Positions 16,591 through 25,846 of a DNA stretch of 64,000 nucleotides are shown piece by piece. Under the pieces are notes generated by a model. That model was not told the origin of the DNA and ran no database searches. It was given only the letters and a program-made list of their open reading frames with translations. Source of the DNA: Flavobacterium nackdongense (GTDB taxonomy: Bacteria; Bacteroidota; Bacteroidia; Flavobacteriales; Flavobacteriaceae); contig NZ_CP037933.1 of NCBI RefSeq assembly GCF_004355225.1, forward strand, positions 1,178,001-1,242,000. The letters run 5' to 3'. How positions within the stretch are numbered: the first letter of the stretch is position 1; every line of letters starts with the position of its first letter. The position numbers and the translations under genes were made by a program.

Positions 16591-17400
16591 TTAATATTCC
16601 CATTGCCGTAATTTATTCAATTCTTCGGCTGCTTTTAATTCTTCAACGGGAATTACTTTCAGGAAGGTAGGATGCTGCTCGATGGCATATTCTATTTTTT
16701 CGACTATAGATTCTATTGATTCATTATCATAGTCAATTTGCAATGGTTCTTTGATAATAAATGATTGCAGAATGTCTTTCTTTTTCATCCGCAATCCTTT
16801 TTTGTCGAACGAGCGACGGAATCCGTCGATGACTATTGGCACAACAATAGGTCGATGTTGTTTGATGATATGTGCGGTTCCTTTTCGAACCGGTTTAAAG
16901 GAACGCGTTGTGCCCTGCGGAAAGGTAATTACCCAACCATCATTGAGCGCAATTTTAATATTTTCGGTGTCATTAGGATTTACGTCTCTTTTTTCAGTTA
17001 CATCTTTTCCTTTGGCACGCCAAGTTCTTTCTACGGTAATGGCACCGACATAAGATAATATTCTGGGCAATAGTCCAGCTTGCATCGTTTCTTTGGCAGC
17101 TACATAATAAATATTAAGTTTGGGTTTCCAAATGTATCCAATGTTTTTTATAGAGTCTTGACGCCCGCTCAAACTGGCATTGAAAACGTGAAACATCGCT
17201 ACCACATCGGCAAAGTAGGTTTGATGATTGGAAATAAAAAGCACATTGGTATCAGGGAGTTTTGTAATTATTTCGGAACCTTCTATTTGTAAACTGTTAA
17301 ATCCACGATACCGTTTGTGCGTCAGCAGCGCAAAAATGTGTATCAAACCTCTTTTCAGAAGAAGAATATGTCCAAATGGATTTCTTTTAATCAATGCCAT
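16591..17400 (-). CDS. lysophospholipid acyltransferase family protein (PlsC-like)
   Basis: A 269-residue acyltransferase of the 1-acylglycerol-3-phosphate acyltransferase superfamily, likely acting at the inner membrane face. The catalytic block is SNHQTYFADV: the His and Asp are spaced H-x5-D rather than the usual H-x4-D. Block III reads FPQGTT where most members have FPEGTR, and VPIVIDGFRR matches block IV. The frame is open to an ATG at 17433; MALIKRNPFGH at 17400 fits better with the family N-terminus. Substrate is not certain: PlsC activity, ornithine-lipid or another acyl transfer are possible. Confidence 0.8.
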   Translation of the reverse strand: MALIKRNPFGHILLLKRGLIHIFALLTHKRYRGFNSLQIEGSEIITKLPDTNVLFISNHQTYFADVVAMFHVFNASLSGRQDSIKNIGYIWKPKLNIYYVAAKETMQAGLLPRILSYVGAITVERTWRAKGKDVTEKRDVNPNDTENIKIALNDGWVITFPQGTTRSFKPVRKGTAHIIKQHRPIVVPIVIDGFRRSFDKKGLRMKKKDILQSFIIKEPLQIDYDNESIESIVEKIEYAIEQHPTFLKVIPVEELKAAEELNKLRQWEY

Positions 17401-17451
17401 AAAAAATGTGTAAAAATCATAATCGGACGACAAACATACGAAATTTATAAA

Positions 17452-18090
17452 TTACAGCACTTTTTTTAATACTTCTTTCAATTCGCTCAACATCATAGCT
17501 GTAGCGCCCCAAACGATATGTTCGTTTATTTTGAAAGCAGGAATTTCTATATTTTTCGCATACGATGTTGACATTGTAGTATTTACAATCAAATCATCTT
17601 TCAAAAAATCTGCTATGGGCAATTCGATAATCTGCGCCACTTCGGTTTCATCGGGAATAAAACTAATTTCCTCTTGGCAAAACCCTAAAAACGGATACAC
17701 CAAAAAATTACTCGCTTGGATGTATAACTGTGTAAATGCCCTAATAATTTGAATATTTTCAGGATGAATACCAATTTCCTCGTGGGTTTCACGCAAAGCA
17801 GTGTTCCAATAATTTTCATCCTTAGGTTCAAATTTCCCGCCCGGTAAGGCTATTTGCGCCGAATGAACACCTTCGTACGAATTTCGGACGATGAGCACCA
17901 AGTGAATTTTTCCTTTTTTGGGATACAGCAACATCAACACAGCCGCCGTTTTTGGATTGAAACTGCTTAGATTTTGATTTTTCAAGCTTTCCAATCGTTC
18001 AGGAGGAACCATTTTGAAATGTGCATCCTTGGCAGGAAGGCTCACTTCTAAAAATTTTGGAACATATTTTAAAAATTCTTGAAAATCCAT
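17452..18090 (-). CDS. NUDIX hydrolase, CoA pyrophosphatase type
   Basis: A 212-residue hydrolase. The NUDIX box is seen in GGKFEPKD..ALRETHEEIGI, preceded by the segment SAQIALPGG that marks the CoA-pyrophosphatase subfamily (cleaving CoA and CoA derivatives). Length is typical. Two start codons are close together (18096 and 18090); MDFQEFLKYVP at 18090 fits relatives as I recall. It lies upstream of, and on the same strand as, the acyltransferase gene with 51 bases between, so they may form a two-gene operon of acyl/CoA metabolism. Confidence 0.85.
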   Translation of the reverse strand: MDFQEFLKYVPKFLEVSLPAKDAHFKMVPPERLESLKNQNLSSFNPKTAAVLMLLYPKKGKIHLVLIVRNSYEGVHSAQIALPGGKFEPKDENYWNTALRETHEEIGIHPENIQIIRAFTQLYIQASNFLVYPFLGFCQEEISFIPDETEVAQIIELPIADFLKDDLIVNTTMSTSYAKNIEIPAFKINEHIVWGATAMMLSELKEVLKKVL

Positions 18091-18183
18091 AATCAAAACC
18101 TATTTTTGCAGATTAGAAACTGTTATAAATATAGTTTAAAAAAATTAAATTCCAAAATGGAAATTCCCCAAATAACGAAAGAC

Positions 18184-18290
18184 AAATTCCAAATTCCAAA
18201 TAACAAATTCCAAATAACAAAAATAACGAAAGCGCAGGAGAACTAAAAAAACAAACCATCAACAATAAACAATAAACAATAAACCATAAA
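18184..18290 (+). repeat. two heptamer arrays before the DUF4268 gene
   Basis: Units AAATTCC, AAATTCC, AAATAAC, AAATTCC, AAATAAC at 18184-18218; then CAATAAA x3 and CCATAAA at 18263-18290, the last base being the A of the DUF4268 start codon. Confidence 0.85.
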
Positions 18291-18733
18291 TGTATAGCAA
18301 AGAGGAAGCACAACGATTGAAGCGGGAATTTTGGATTGAATTTGCCGAAAAATACCCTCGGAAATGGATTTTGTATGACACCAAAATCAAGGACTTTTCG
18401 TTTAAATTTTTTGCCGACAATAAAAAAGCGCAAGTACTTATTGACATCGAACATCGCGATGACGAAAAACGCATCATTTATTTCGAAAAGTTGGAATCTC
18501 TGAAAAGTATTTTAGAGGATGATTTTGTCAAGGATTTGGTATTCGAGAAAAATTTCACGCTCGAAAGTGGCAAAATTATCAGTAGAATTTGGGTCGAAAA
18601 ACTACAATTAAGCATCAGCAACAGAAACCATTGGAACGAGATTTTTGATTTTTTCTTCGAAAATATGAATGCGCTCGAAATGTTTTATTGGGAATATGGG
18701 GATTACATCCGAGATTTAGAAACCAATACCTAA
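18290..18733 (+). CDS. DUF4268 domain protein
   Basis: A 147-residue soluble protein. REFWIEFAEKYP near the start and the ending NHWNEIFDFFFENMNALEMFYWEYGDYI are the signature of DUF4268, a family of unknown function common in Bacteroidota; DUF4268 also occurs as a C-terminal domain of nuclease-like proteins. Here it is the whole protein. The start codon directly abuts a heptamer array, leaving no room for a Shine-Dalgarno sequence, and another array follows four bases after the stop. Flanked by minus-strand genes on both sides, so it is transcribed alone. Confidence 0.8.
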   Translation: MYSKEEAQRLKREFWIEFAEKYPRKWILYDTKIKDFSFKFFADNKKAQVLIDIEHRDDEKRIIYFEKLESLKSILEDDFVKDLVFEKNFTLESGKIISRIWVEKLQLSISNRNHWNEIFDFFFENMNALEMFYWEYGDYIRDLETNT

Positions 18734-18737
18734 ACCA

Positions 18738-18786
18738 CAATAAACTATAAACTATAAACTATAAACTATAAACTATAAACCATAAA
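18738..18786 (+). repeat. seven-unit heptamer array (CTATAAA) after DUF4268
   Basis: CAATAAA, CTATAAA x5, CCATAAA: seven units at an exact period of 7, filling the 54-bp gap between the convergent DUF4268 and DUF3820 genes. Confidence 0.92.
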
Positions 18787-18787
18787 C

Positions 18788-19021
18788 TTACAAAGGTTTT
18801 GGGTACCGTTTTTTAATATTCCGAATCAACTCTTCGAGCCCGTTGAGCTTCAATTCATAGATCAATTGCAGCTGTTGACCCAATTCTCCTTTTGGAAAGC
18901 CTTTGTTGGAATACCAAACCACATAATATTCCGGCAAATCGATAAGATACCTGCCTTCGTATTTGCCAAAAGGCATTTTGGTATGAGCCAACTTGATAAG
19001 TTGTTTCGGGTCTTGTTCCAT
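18788..19021 (-). CDS. DUF3820 family protein
   Basis: A 77-residue soluble protein. KMPFGKYEGRYLIDLPEYYVVWYSNKGFPKGELGQQL matches DUF3820 (sometimes labelled putative quorum-sensing-regulated virulence factor, a label with little support). The motif MPFGKYxG..L..LP..YL.W is also seen in exonuclease-associated and helicase-associated small domains, so a nucleic-acid link is possible. No nuclease residues are evident. It is flanked by heptamer arrays on both sides. Confidence 0.8.
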   Translation of the reverse strand: MEQDPKQLIKLAHTKMPFGKYEGRYLIDLPEYYVVWYSNKGFPKGELGQQLQLIYELKLNGLEELIRNIKKRYPKPL

Positions 19022-19029
19022 ATTTTTTT

Positions 19030-19114
19030 AGAGAAAAGAATATAGAAAATAGAGTATAGACTTAAGCTAGAATCTATATTCTATTTTCTTTGTTCTTTGT
19101 TCTTAGTTCTATTT
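19030..19114. repeat. facing heptamer arrays between DUF3820 and OsmC genes
   Basis: Four AGA-type units at 19030-19057 (AGAGAAA, AGAATAT, AGAAAAT, AGAGTAT) face six TCT-type units at 19073-19114 (TCTATAT, TCTATTT, TCTTTGT, TCTTTGT, TCTTAGT, TCTATTT). They are roughly inverted copies and run into the OsmC stop codon. Confidence 0.85.
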
Positions 19115-19510
19115 CCAATTAAAACTAATCTTCTTCTCGATTTCAGTGTTCAAACTCAAGAAAACGGGGCAAGTCATTGCGGTTCTTTCAAGAATGGTTT
19201 TGGTTTTTTCATCGGTAGCAAGGTTCATATCAAAAACAACTTCGATAGCGCTAATTCTTCTGGGTTCGGCTTGCATAATTTTGGTTACAGCAGCGGTAGA
19301 ACCTGTGAAATCAACGTTTAAATCCCTAGCTTTGATTCCCATAACGGTCATCATACAACTGGCCAAAGCATTGGCAACAGTATCTGTCGGTGAGAAAGCT
19401 TCCCCTTTTCCGTTATTGTCTAATGGTGCATCGGAAATGATTTCGCTACCCGATTGCAAATGAATGGATGAAGTTCTTAAATCGCCTAAATAAGTTACTT
19501 TTGAAGTCAT
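19109..19510 (-). CDS. OsmC family peroxiredoxin-like protein
   Basis: A 133-residue OsmC/Ohr-type protein. The first catalytic Cys is in ANALASCMMTVMG (near residue 52) and the second in RTAMTCPVFLSL (near 115), the usual pair that reduces organic hydroperoxides. FSPTDTVANAL is the conserved segment before the first Cys. Cytosolic. It may be co-transcribed with the downstream DUF3820 gene on the same strand, although heptamer arrays separate them. It is more like the YhfA/OsmC general branch than Ohr; physiological substrate not known. Confidence 0.88.
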   Translation of the reverse strand: MTSKVTYLGDLRTSSIHLQSGSEIISDAPLDNNGKGEAFSPTDTVANALASCMMTVMGIKARDLNVDFTGSTAAVTKIMQAEPRRISAIEVVFDMNLATDEKTKTILERTAMTCPVFLSLNTEIEKKISFNWK

Positions 19511-19523
19511 AGTTTGAGTTTTT

Positions 19524-19599
19524 GTTTGTGGTTTGTAGTTTATGTTTTGTGGTTTATGGTTTGCTTTGTCTTAATACTTGATACTTAAATCTTAATACT
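19524..19599 (+). repeat. two heptamer arrays between OsmC and LysM genes
   Basis: Six GTTTNNN units at 19524-19565 (GTTTGTG, GTTTGTA, GTTTATG, TTTTGTG, GTTTATG, GTTTGCT) are followed by TAATACT, TGATACT, TAAATCT, TAATACT at 19572-19599, which touch the stop codon of the LysM gene. Confidence 0.88.
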
Positions 19600-21500
19600 T
19601 ACTTTGCTTCTTTTATTGTCAAATCGGTGTCGTAATACAAGATATAAATTCCTTTATTGGTATAACCTCCATCTGTTTTTTTGTAAAATTCAAACTTATT
19701 GTCGACTTGCTCTGTTGCGACAGAATCGGCCGTTTCCTGATAGGTTTTATCTTGAGCCAATCGCATCATCGTATCAAAAGTCACATCAAAACCACGTGTG
19801 GCATAGGTACTAGGGGCAATCTTGTTTTTCTTGCGGTATTCTTTTTCGAAAATCAGTGCTTCCATTGATTCGTTTTCGCGAGCTATCGAAGGATACATTA
19901 GTTTTAATTTGGTCAGGTTTTCAAAATTAATCTCATCGGTATCCAAAGTTTCATTGGGTTCCATAATCACCAACTCCACATTATAAGTAGCCATAACACT
20001 CATCATAGTTGCCATAGTCCACTTGACCATTCCCGTATTTTCAGAAGCTAAAAGGACGTAATTGATTTTGCCTTTGACCAGCAAACTTTTGAAACTCTCT
20101 GCAGATAAACTCCCGTTTTCGAGCAAAGCAGCAAATTTTACTTCTGGATAATTCTGTTGAATGAATTGTCTTGCCGACTCCTTTTTCTTATCGACAACTG
20201 CAATAATATTTCCCCCTTTTGAAATCATATATTCGAAAACGGCTCTTTTCAAAGCTTCAGCTGTTGGGATAGTTTGGTACAAATTAGGAAACGCATTACC
20301 AATATCTTTCGATAAAGGAGAAATTACAGCCACATTCTTATCAGTCAATAAAGCAGCGGTTTTCTCCACATTATTTTGATAAAACGGACCGATAATCGCG
20401 TGAGCAGACTCTAAATTATTTTGCTGATGAATAGTGGCAATGTTGGAACTATTTTTGGTTTCTTGTGAATCGAAAATACTAACATCTACAGGAATTCCGA
20501 TACTTCGAGCCGAATCTATAGCCATCAATGCGCCCGAATAAAAATCCAAAGTCATATTCAAAAATTTGTCTTTTTTCAAGCGATTGGTAATTGAATTTAC
20601 CGTGTCTCCTTCAATTTTGGTCAAATTAAAAGGCAATAGTAACACCAATTTCTTTCTCTCGCTTGCGGTTGTTTTTATATCTAAAGTGGAGTATTCCCGC
20701 TTTACATCTAATTCCTTTGGTATCGAAGCCGATTCGGGCACTTTTACGACCATTCCTGCTTCAACACCTGTAGCTAAAACTGGATTCAATTTCACTAATT
20801 CTTCTTGAGACAAACCAGCCATTTTAGATAAACTGTATAAAGTTTCTTTGGGTTTTACCACATATTCAATATAATTAATTTTTGGAATAATGGGTTTTAC
20901 CGTTTCTTTTTGAGACGATGCCGTAGCCACTTTTGGCGCAGTTCCTTTAATGATTAGCTTGTAACCAATGGTCAAGTTTGGAATGATTTCTGGATTTTTT
21001 TGTTCTAATTCCTCAATCGTGATTCCGTATTGTTTGGCAATCGAATATTTGGTTTCTTTAGGAAGTACCTCGTGATAGACTACTTTTTCTGCTGTTGCAA
21101 CAGGTTTTTTCGTCTTTGCAGCCGATGGAATAACCAAAATTTGTCCTATTTGAAGTCCTAATTTTTCCAAATCGGGATTCACTTTCTTCAAGTCTTCCTC
21201 AGTAATGCCATATTTATTTTCGATGCCATACAAAGTTTCTTTGGGTTCTACTTTATGTGTTTTTACTGTCGAATTTGTTTTCTTGCTATCTCCTTTTTTA
21301 GGAATCAGCAAAACACTATTGGGCTTTAAACCATTCTGAGCATCAGGGTTCAATTGATAAATATCATAAGGTGTGACATTGTATTTCTGGGCAATTTGGG
21401 TAATAGTTTCTCCCTTTTCTACTTTGTGCTTATCATAATTTTGCGCCAAAACCCTAGCAGAAACTAATATTATAAAAATACAAATGATTCTCTTTATCAT
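19599..21500 (-). CDS. secreted LysM protein with periplasmic-binding-like domain
   Basis: A 633-residue exported protein with signal peptide (IICIFIILVSARVLAQ). Four LysM repeats follow at about 23-67, 79-125, 140-190 and 210-255 (each with the VxxxETLYxIxxKYGIT pattern), which bind peptidoglycan. Residues about 280-633 look like a type I periplasmic-binding fold (LLLPFNLTK, GALMAIDSARSIGIPVDV, AIIGPFYQNNVEKTA, AVISPLSKDIG), as in amino-acid receptors. This LysM-plus-receptor architecture is known in Bacteroidota. The role, perhaps sensing or scaffolding in the periplasm, is inferred. It lies downstream of guaA on the same strand, separated by a guaA terminator. Confidence 0.85.
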   Translation of the reverse strand: MIKRIICIFIILVSARVLAQNYDKHKVEKGETITQIAQKYNVTPYDIYQLNPDAQNGLKPNSVLLIPKKGDSKKTNSTVKTHKVEPKETLYGIENKYGITEEDLKKVNPDLEKLGLQIGQILVIPSAAKTKKPVATAEKVVYHEVLPKETKYSIAKQYGITIEELEQKNPEIIPNLTIGYKLIIKGTAPKVATASSQKETVKPIIPKINYIEYVVKPKETLYSLSKMAGLSQEELVKLNPVLATGVEAGMVVKVPESASIPKELDVKREYSTLDIKTTASERKKLVLLLPFNLTKIEGDTVNSITNRLKKDKFLNMTLDFYSGALMAIDSARSIGIPVDVSIFDSQETKNSSNIATIHQQNNLESAHAIIGPFYQNNVEKTAALLTDKNVAVISPLSKDIGNAFPNLYQTIPTAEALKRAVFEYMISKGGNIIAVVDKKKESARQFIQQNYPEVKFAALLENGSLSAESFKSLLVKGKINYVLLASENTGMVKWTMATMMSVMATYNVELVIMEPNETLDTDEINFENLTKLKLMYPSIARENESMEALIFEKEYRKKNKIAPSTYATRGFDVTFDTMMRLAQDKTYQETADSVATEQVDNKFEFYKKTDGGYTNKGIYILYYDTDLTIKEAK

Positions 21501-21599
21501 AATTCAAATACTTTAAAAGTTAATCCACAGCCATTTCGATGGCATTACCGATCTACATTTTACTTGCCAATAAAAATAGTGTTTTCAAAATCAATATAA

Positions 21600-21644
21600 A
21601 AACAAAAAATCAATTTCTTTATTGCTATTGAAATTGATTTTTGT
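21600..21644 (-). terminator. intrinsic terminator of guaA
   Basis: AAAAATCAATTTC (21605-21617) and GAAATTGATTTTT (21630-21642) form a perfect 13-bp stem with a U-run on the minus strand. Confidence 0.85.
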
Positions 21645-21665
21645 GATTTTAATTAAATATAAGTT

Positions 21666-23195
21666 CTATTCCCACTCGATAGTTGCTGGCGGTTTAGAGC
21701 TAATGTCATACACGACTCTATTCACACCTTTTACTTTATTGATTATATCATTTGACACTTTCATCAAGAATTCATAAGGCAAATGCACCCAGTCTGCAGT
21801 CATCCCATCGGTAGATTGAACTGCTCTAAGGGCTACTACTTTTTCGTAAGTACGCTCATCGCCCATTACTCCAACGCTATTTACAGGCAGCAAAATAGCT
21901 CCGGCTTGCCAAACTTGATCATACAATCCCCAAGATTTCAATCCGTCGATAAACACTTTATCGACTTCTTGCAGAATTCGAACTTTTTCGAGTGTGATAT
22001 CGCCTAAAATTCTGATGGATAATCCAGGTCCTGGGAAAGGATGTCTTCCTAATAATTCAGGGTCAATGCCAAGCGTTGCTCCTACTCTACGCACTTCGTC
22101 TTTGAAAAGCATTCGCAAAGGTTCCACCACTTTTAATTTCATATAATCAGGTAAACCACCTACATTATGGTGTGATTTGATAGTTGCCGATGGTCCTTTT
22201 ACCGAAACCGATTCGATCACATCTGGATAAATCGTTCCTTGTGCCAACCATTTTACGTCTTCGATTCGATGTGATTCTACATCAAAAACTTCGATGAATG
22301 CGTTACCTATAGCTTTCCTTTTTAATTCTGGCTCAGAAACTCCAGCGAGTGCATCATAAAAACGTTGAGAAGCATCCACTCCTCTTACGTTCAATCCCAT
22401 TCCTTCGTATTGATCTAAAACGTTTTGGAATTCATCTTTTCGAAGCAAACCATTATTGACGAAAATACAATAGAGATTTTTTCCAATCGCTTTGTGCAAT
22501 AAAACGGCTGCTACCGTAGAATCGACACCTCCAGAAAGTCCAAGAACCACTTTGTCGTCTTGTAATTTTTCTTTCATTTCAGCCACAATCTCTTCGACAA
22601 AAGCATTTGGTGTGAAATTTTGAGGCACCTGAGCAATTTTCACTAGGAAATTCTCCAACATTTTTGCACCATCCGTCGAGTGAAAAACCTCAGGATGGTA
22701 TTGAATCGCATACGTCGTTTCCCCTTCGATTTTATAAGCCGCAAATTCCACATCGTGTGTACTTGCCAACTTTATTCCATTGGTAGGCAGAGCCTTGATA
22801 CTATCACTATGACTCATCCAAACTTGACTGTTTTCGGCTACACCTTCGAAGAAAACTTCGTTGTCCTTTATATAAGATAAATTGGCTCTTCCGTATTCTC
22901 TGGTATTAGAAGCCGCTACTTCACCACCACTAAAATGGGCTAAATATTGTGCTCCGTAACAAACGGCAAGCATTGGTAATTTCCCTCTGATTTGAGATAA
23001 ATCAGGATGTGGAGCGTCTTCTCCGCGAACAGAAAATGGGCTTCCGCCAAGAATTACCGCTTTATAAGATGATAAATCATCCGGAAAATGATTGTAGGGA
23101 AAAATTTCGCAGAATATATTTAATTCGCGAACGCGTCGGGCAATAAGTTGTGTGTATTGCGATCCGAAATCTAAAATAAGTACGTTGTGTTGCAT
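21666..23195 (-). CDS. guaA: GMP synthase (glutamine-hydrolysing)
   Basis: The 509-residue enzyme amidates XMP to GMP using glutamine and ATP. The N-terminal class I amidotransferase domain has the nucleophile in [11 protein letters not shown] (near residue 79) and the His-Glu pair in QYHPEVFHS. The ATP-pyrophosphatase P-loop is [12 protein letters not shown], and the C-terminal dimerisation domain ends [20 protein letters not shown], the standard terminus. Length is normal. A -7/-33 promoter lies only a few bases upstream, so the mRNA leader is very short. Confidence 0.98.
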   Translation of the reverse strand: MQHNVLILDFGSQYTQLIARRVRELNIFCEIFPYNHFPDDLSSYKAVILGGSPFSVRGEDAPHPDLSQIRGKLPMLAVCYGAQYLAHFSGGEVAASNTREYGRANLSYIKDNEVFFEGVAENSQVWMSHSDSIKALPTNGIKLASTHDVEFAAYKIEGETTYAIQYHPEVFHSTDGAKMLENFLVKIAQVPQNFTPNAFVEEIVAEMKEKLQDDKVVLGLSGGVDSTVAAVLLHKAIGKNLYCIFVNNGLLRKDEFQNVLDQYEGMGLNVRGVDASQRFYDALAGVSEPELKRKAIGNAFIEVFDVESHRIEDVKWLAQGTIYPDVIESVSVKGPSATIKSHHNVGGLPDYMKLKVVEPLRMLFKDEVRRVGATLGIDPELLGRHPFPGPGLSIRILGDITLEKVRILQEVDKVFIDGLKSWGLYDQVWQAGAILLPVNSVGVMGDERTYEKVVALRAVQSTDGMTADWVHLPYEFLMKVSNDIINKVKGVNRVVYDISSKPPATIEWE

Positions 23196-23199
23196 GCGG

Positions 23200-23229
23200 C
23201 AAAATTACTTTTTATAATTGGGAATCAAA
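23200..23229 (-). promoter_or_regulatory. promoter of guaA
   Basis: On the minus strand TTTG, 18 bases, TAATTTTG. The -7 box ends five bases before the guaA ATG, implying an almost leaderless mRNA. A heptamer array (23220-23247: GGGAATC, AAAAATC, GAAAATA, GAAAAAT) overlaps the -33 side. Confidence 0.65.
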
Positions 23230-23254
23230 AATCGAAAATAGAAAAATTGTCTTT

Positions 23255-23935
23255 TTATTCTTTGGTGACAATAATAGTTGCTTTAAAACCAGTACCTAAA
23301 TTCCATTGGCTGGCAGAAATCAGATTTCCTTTATCATCATAAACTCGAAATTCGGCTGTATTGGGTCCTAGCCTTCCTTGGTTGAGTGCTTCAAAATCTA
23401 TTTTATTAAACCCCTCGACCAATGTAATTTCAAAACCTTGAAAATCACTATCCAAATAGACTCCCGGCACAATTGTTTTATCATTAAGCAAAACTCTAAT
23501 CTGGTCGCCATCGACTTCGCCATAATCGCGATAACTGACTTTGGCAGTCAATGAGCTGGTTTTGTAACTTCCCAAATCCTGATTTCTTCGAAAAACAATT
23601 TGGTCTTCATTATCCGCTTTCTTGTTCAATCGATCGCGAACAAAATCTCCGGGATTGACGAATTTTTGGGTGGGCGTTAACGAAAAATTATTTTCAGGAA
23701 CCCCTATTTGAAAAGAATTATTGGGTTTGGGTTTGGTGTTGAGAATATTGGGATTTTCCAACACATTTGGAGCCACAATTTTAGGCAAATCTGTAGGAGG
23801 AGGCAGTGTTTCTTTTTTGGGTTTAGGCTTTATATTTTGTGGTGGAATGGCTTTGAATTTTGAATTAAATTCGATTTGACCAAAGCTATTGAAAGCAAAA
23901 ACGATACTAAAAAGGAATAAAAAAATCTGTTTCAT
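23255..23935 (-). CDS. secreted protein of unknown function
   Basis: A 226-residue exported protein. MKQIFLFLFSIVFAFNSFGQ is a signal peptide; the 8 codons upstream in the open frame are not needed, so the start is at 23935. A Pro/Lys-rich low-complexity linker follows (residues 30-80), then a beta-rich C-terminal domain with NKIDFEALNQGRLGPNTAEFRVYDDKGNLISASQWNL. I do not recognise the domain. The Pro-rich segment may cross or bind the cell wall. It sits upstream of guaA on the same strand, 59 bases away, but guaA has its own promoter. Confidence 0.7.
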   Translation of the reverse strand: MKQIFLFLFSIVFAFNSFGQIEFNSKFKAIPPQNIKPKPKKETLPPPTDLPKIVAPNVLENPNILNTKPKPNNSFQIGVPENNFSLTPTQKFVNPGDFVRDRLNKKADNEDQIVFRRNQDLGSYKTSSLTAKVSYRDYGEVDGDQIRVLLNDKTIVPGVYLDSDFQGFEITLVEGFNKIDFEALNQGRLGPNTAEFRVYDDKGNLISASQWNLGTGFKATIIVTKE

Positions 23936-24066
23936 AAGTGCTGAATACTGACAAATCAATATTTTGAAAGTCCAAAAATAATTGAAATCAACGAGTCGAA
24001 GTCACAAAAATAACATAAAATTATTTTCTGTGTTTTGCATACTGTAGAGATTTCATTGATTTTTAG

Positions 24067-24074
24067 TAGGTTTG
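24067..24074 (+). promoter_or_regulatory. putative -7 element before the YhcG-type gene
   Basis: TAGGTTTG fits TAnnTTTG and lies 74 bases before the ATG at 24148; no convincing -33 box. Low confidence. Confidence 0.3.
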
Positions 24075-24147
24075 TCTTGTAATCCATTTTGTTTGCTTAA
24101 TTCTAGATAGAAATTTCACCATTTTGTAAATAAACAAATCACTTATC

Positions 24148-25167
24148 ATGGCGAATAATACCAATATTTCAATTATTTCAAACCAAGATTTGGTTGTCGA
24201 ATTATCACAACTTATTGAACAAAGCAAAAAACAAATAGCTTCTCAAGCCAACAGCGCTGTCACTATTTTATTTTGGCAAATTGGCAATCGCATTAATCAA
24301 GATATTCTACAAAACAAACGCGCTGAATATTCAAAACAAATTGTGTCGACAGTGTCTACACAATTGAAAGAACGATATGGGAAGAATTTTGAATTAAGGA
24401 ACTTGAGACGAATGATGCAATTTGCGGAACAATTTACCGATTTTCAAATTGTCGTGCCGCTGTCACGACAATTGAGTTGGTCACATTTTGTAGAATTATT
24501 ACCTTTAAAAACCATTGAAGCAAAACTATTTTATGCACAAAACGCATCAAATAATTTATTTGGAATTAGAGAATTAAGAAGGCAAATCGCTTTAAAAACA
24601 TTCGAAAGAACCAACATTGCTGATGCTCAAATTGTAGAAGCAACTCAAATTCCATTTAACACCTTCAAAGATCCTTACATTCTTGATTTATTAGGTTTGC
24701 AAGATAGCTACTTGGAAAAAGATTTAGAAAATGCCATACTTCACGATTTAGAAACTTTTATCCTCGAACTTGGCAAAGGTTTTTCATTTGTGGAACGCCA
24801 AAAAAGAATGATTATCGACGGCGAAGATTTTAATTTAGACTTACTTTTTTATCATCGAAAACTGAAAAGATTGGTTGCCATAGAATTAAAATTAGGTAAA
24901 TTTCAAGCAAAACACAAAGGTCAAATGGAACTATACCTTAAATGGTTAGACAAATATGAAAAACAAGAAGGCGAAAATACACCAATTGGACTAATTCTTT
25001 GTGCCGAAAGTAGTAGAGAACAAATTGAACTACTCGAAATGCACAAAGACGGAATTATGGTTGCAGAATATTGGACCGACTTACCTCCCAAAAAACAGTT
25101 TGAAGAAAAAATACACTTGCTCCTAATTGAGGCTAGAGAGAGAATAGAAAGAAAAAAATTGCTTTAA
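24148..25167 (+). CDS. PDDEXK nuclease domain protein, YhcG/DUF1016 family
   Basis: A 339-residue protein. Residues 1-150 form the DUF1016 N-terminal domain (IEQSKKQIASQANSAVTILFWQIGNRIN, then LSWSHFVELLPL). The C-terminal half is a PD-(D/E)xK nuclease-like domain: DGEDFNLDLLFYHRKLKRLVAIELKLGKFQAKHKGQMELYL shows the D..ExK core. Family members are nuclease-like proteins, often near restriction or mobile genes; here it stands alone with housekeeping neighbours. The reaction and target are not established. A role in DNA processing or defence is possible. Confidence 0.88.
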   Translation: MANNTNISIISNQDLVVELSQLIEQSKKQIASQANSAVTILFWQIGNRINQDILQNKRAEYSKQIVSTVSTQLKERYGKNFELRNLRRMMQFAEQFTDFQIVVPLSRQLSWSHFVELLPLKTIEAKLFYAQNASNNLFGIRELRRQIALKTFERTNIADAQIVEATQIPFNTFKDPYILDLLGLQDSYLEKDLENAILHDLETFILELGKGFSFVERQKRMIIDGEDFNLDLLFYHRKLKRLVAIELKLGKFQAKHKGQMELYLKWLDKYEKQEGENTPIGLILCAESSREQIELLEMHKDGIMVAEYWTDLPPKKQFEEKIHLLLIEARERIERKKLL

Positions 25168-25303
25168 GTGATAAATCCCTGAATCCTCAGCACAAATTAG
25201 CTATTTCTTCTCCATTTTTTTTCATAAATTGCGGCTCAAAATTAAACCCGAGTGTTCCATTAGCAACACTTTCAAAAATCAAAACAACACAAAAACAATT
25301 AAA

Positions 25304-25690
25304 ATGAAAAGAGAAAACATATTGACCGGTTCACCTTGGGAAGACAAAATGGGGTATTGTCGTGCCGTTCGCATAGGAAACATCATCGAAGTTTCAGGAA
25401 CCGTGGCTATTGTCGATGGCGAAAAAGTAAAAGCCGATGATGCTTTTGCACAAACCTTAAACATCCTTGAAAGAATCGAAAAAGTATTGCAAGATTTGAA
25501 TGTCGGGATGAAAGATGTCATTCGTACTCGAATTTTTACTACCGATATCACTACCTTCGAAGATGTGGCTCGAGCGCACGCTACTTTTTTCAAAGACATC
25601 AAACCCACAACTGGTTTTTATGAAGTGAGCAAATTAGTAGCTCCTGAATATTTAGTAGAAATAGAATTTACAGCCGTTGTTGCTGGATAA
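25304..25690 (+). CDS. RidA family (YjgF/UK114) protein
   Basis: A 128-residue protein of the RidA superfamily, which hydrolyses reactive enamine/imine intermediates from PLP enzymes. GNIIEVSGTVAIVDGEKV, FAQTLNILERIEKVLQDLNVGMKDVIRTRIFTTDI and the terminal YLVEIEFTAVV match the family. The frame is open upstream to 25229, but MKRENILTGSPWED at 25304 fits the normal N-terminus. The subfamily is the larger one with the IRTRIFTTDI motif rather than archetypal RidA, so deaminase activity is not certain. Its spacer to the next gene holds a degenerate repeat. Confidence 0.85.
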   Translation: MKRENILTGSPWEDKMGYCRAVRIGNIIEVSGTVAIVDGEKVKADDAFAQTLNILERIEKVLQDLNVGMKDVIRTRIFTTDITTFEDVARAHATFFKDIKPTTGFYEVSKLVAPEYLVEIEFTAVVAG

Positions 25691-25701
25691 TTTCAACAAC
25701 T

Positions 25702-25790
25702 TGTCATTGCGTAGGAATCTCAACAAACAAAATCAACAAACAAGAGATTTGCTTCGCCTGTTCGCTCACGCTCGAGTCTACAGAATGACA
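25702..25790. repeat. degenerate REP-like inverted repeat
   Basis: TGTCATTGCGTAGGAATCTC (25702-25721) and GAGATTTGCTTCGCC..GAATGACA (25744-25790) are imperfect arms of the type seen at 15159-15219. The inner 30 bases 25749-25778 match 5369-5398 (inside a gene) in inverted orientation at 28 positions. Confidence 0.65.
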
Positions 25791-25846
25791 AAAAAAACTT
25801 AAATAATTCTAGGAAAAAGAGTAACCTGATTAATGTCTTGAATTTA

